A stretch of DNA of 50,075 bases, taken from contig JAKZES010000040.1 in NCBI GenBank assembly GCA_022548915.1, positions 1 through 50,075 on the forward strand, in the 5' to 3' direction. Position numbers and translations under genes: made by a program. The notes beneath the pieces were generated by a model. The model saw nothing but the letters and a program-made list of their open reading frames with translations. It had not been told where the DNA came from and ran no database searches. This document shows positions 49,986 to 50,075 of the stretch, piece by piece; position 1 is the stretch's first letter; each line of letters begins with the position of its first letter. The DNA comes from Verrucomicrobiaceae bacterium E54. Lineage in GTDB: Bacteria > Verrucomicrobiota > Verrucomicrobiia > Verrucomicrobiales > Akkermansiaceae.

Positions 49986-50075
49986 GCGGCGATTCATCGC
50001 CGCTTTGATGGAGGCGATTCATCGCCGATGGCGCGGCTCGCATTGAAATGCTTCGCCAAAGCGGCGATGAATCGC
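49986..50075. repeat. REPIN-like element running off the right edge
   Basis: Palindrome GCGGCGATTCATCGCCGC at 49986-50003 is followed by GGCGATTCATCGCC at 50013-50026 and by the inverted arm CAAAGCGGCGATGAATCGC from 50057 to the window end. The first and third pair over at least 19 bases. Loops are TTC-type, as in the other elements. The preceding stretch 49791-49985 shows no gene and may itself be dispersed repeat. Confidence 0.7.

Overview
The window looks like a high-GC chromosome segment from a Verrucomicrobiota bacterium, probably near Luteolibacter/Haloferula (Verrucomicrobiaceae). This is inferred from gene content, not from a marker-gene search. Supporting signs are the density of secreted carbohydrate-active enzymes (sialate O-acetylesterase, sulfatase, GH115, GH32-like, heparinase II/III-like), paired Gfo/Idh/MocA oxidoreductases and DUF1080 proteins, a giant secreted YD-repeat protein, type B L31, long-form HisG, and abundant short palindromic repeats.

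Layout. 1-594 is a gene graveyard: an unidentified minus-strand frame, a collapsed copy of the 76-aa gene found intact at 1948, and a porin C-terminus. 595-4715 carries a lipoprotein lipase, the 76-aa protein and priA, with dispersed repeats before and inside priA. 4961-11080 is one 2039-aa YD/RHS-type protein containing odd repeated motifs. 11170-13514 holds a methyltransferase, a nitroreductase scrap, a glycine-zipper lipoprotein and an isoprenylcysteine-methyltransferase-like protein. 13561-24298 is mostly secreted degradative enzymes: GH32-like hydrolase, PQQ-type propeller, sialate esterase and GDSL esterase in tandem, a transglutaminase-like coiled-coil protein and a sulfatase. 24402-31143 looks like a keto-sugar module (two Gfo/Idh/MocA enzymes, two DUF1080 proteins, an MFS permease) interrupted by a BrnT/BrnA locus. 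31283-36470 has a pilin-like protein, L31, small membrane proteins, a gamma-carbonic anhydrase, a HigB/HigA-type locus and an orphan receiver. 36812-45352 has GH115 and then a minus-strand series: hisG, a 34-aa basic protein, a TPR protein, an L,D-transpeptidase and a three-PAS histidine kinase. 45893-49735 has a heparinase-like lyase and rpsA.

How it works together. Most exported proteins fit breakdown of sulfated, acetylated or uronate-decorated polysaccharide. The cytoplasmic or Tat-exported Gfo enzymes and DUF1080 proteins fit oxidation and cleavage of the released sugars. Housekeeping genes (priA, rpmE, hisG, rpsA) are interspersed.

The most unusual signal is a population of short palindromes whose stems differ but whose loop is nearly always TTC or TCC. 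They often occur as inverted pairs, like REPINs. One sits in frame inside priA. The YD-repeat protein with duplicated basic motifs is the second candidate for undescribed biology. Both toxin genes lack a credible start codon while their antitoxins look intact. No tRNA, rRNA, CRISPR array, prophage or insertion sequence was recognised.
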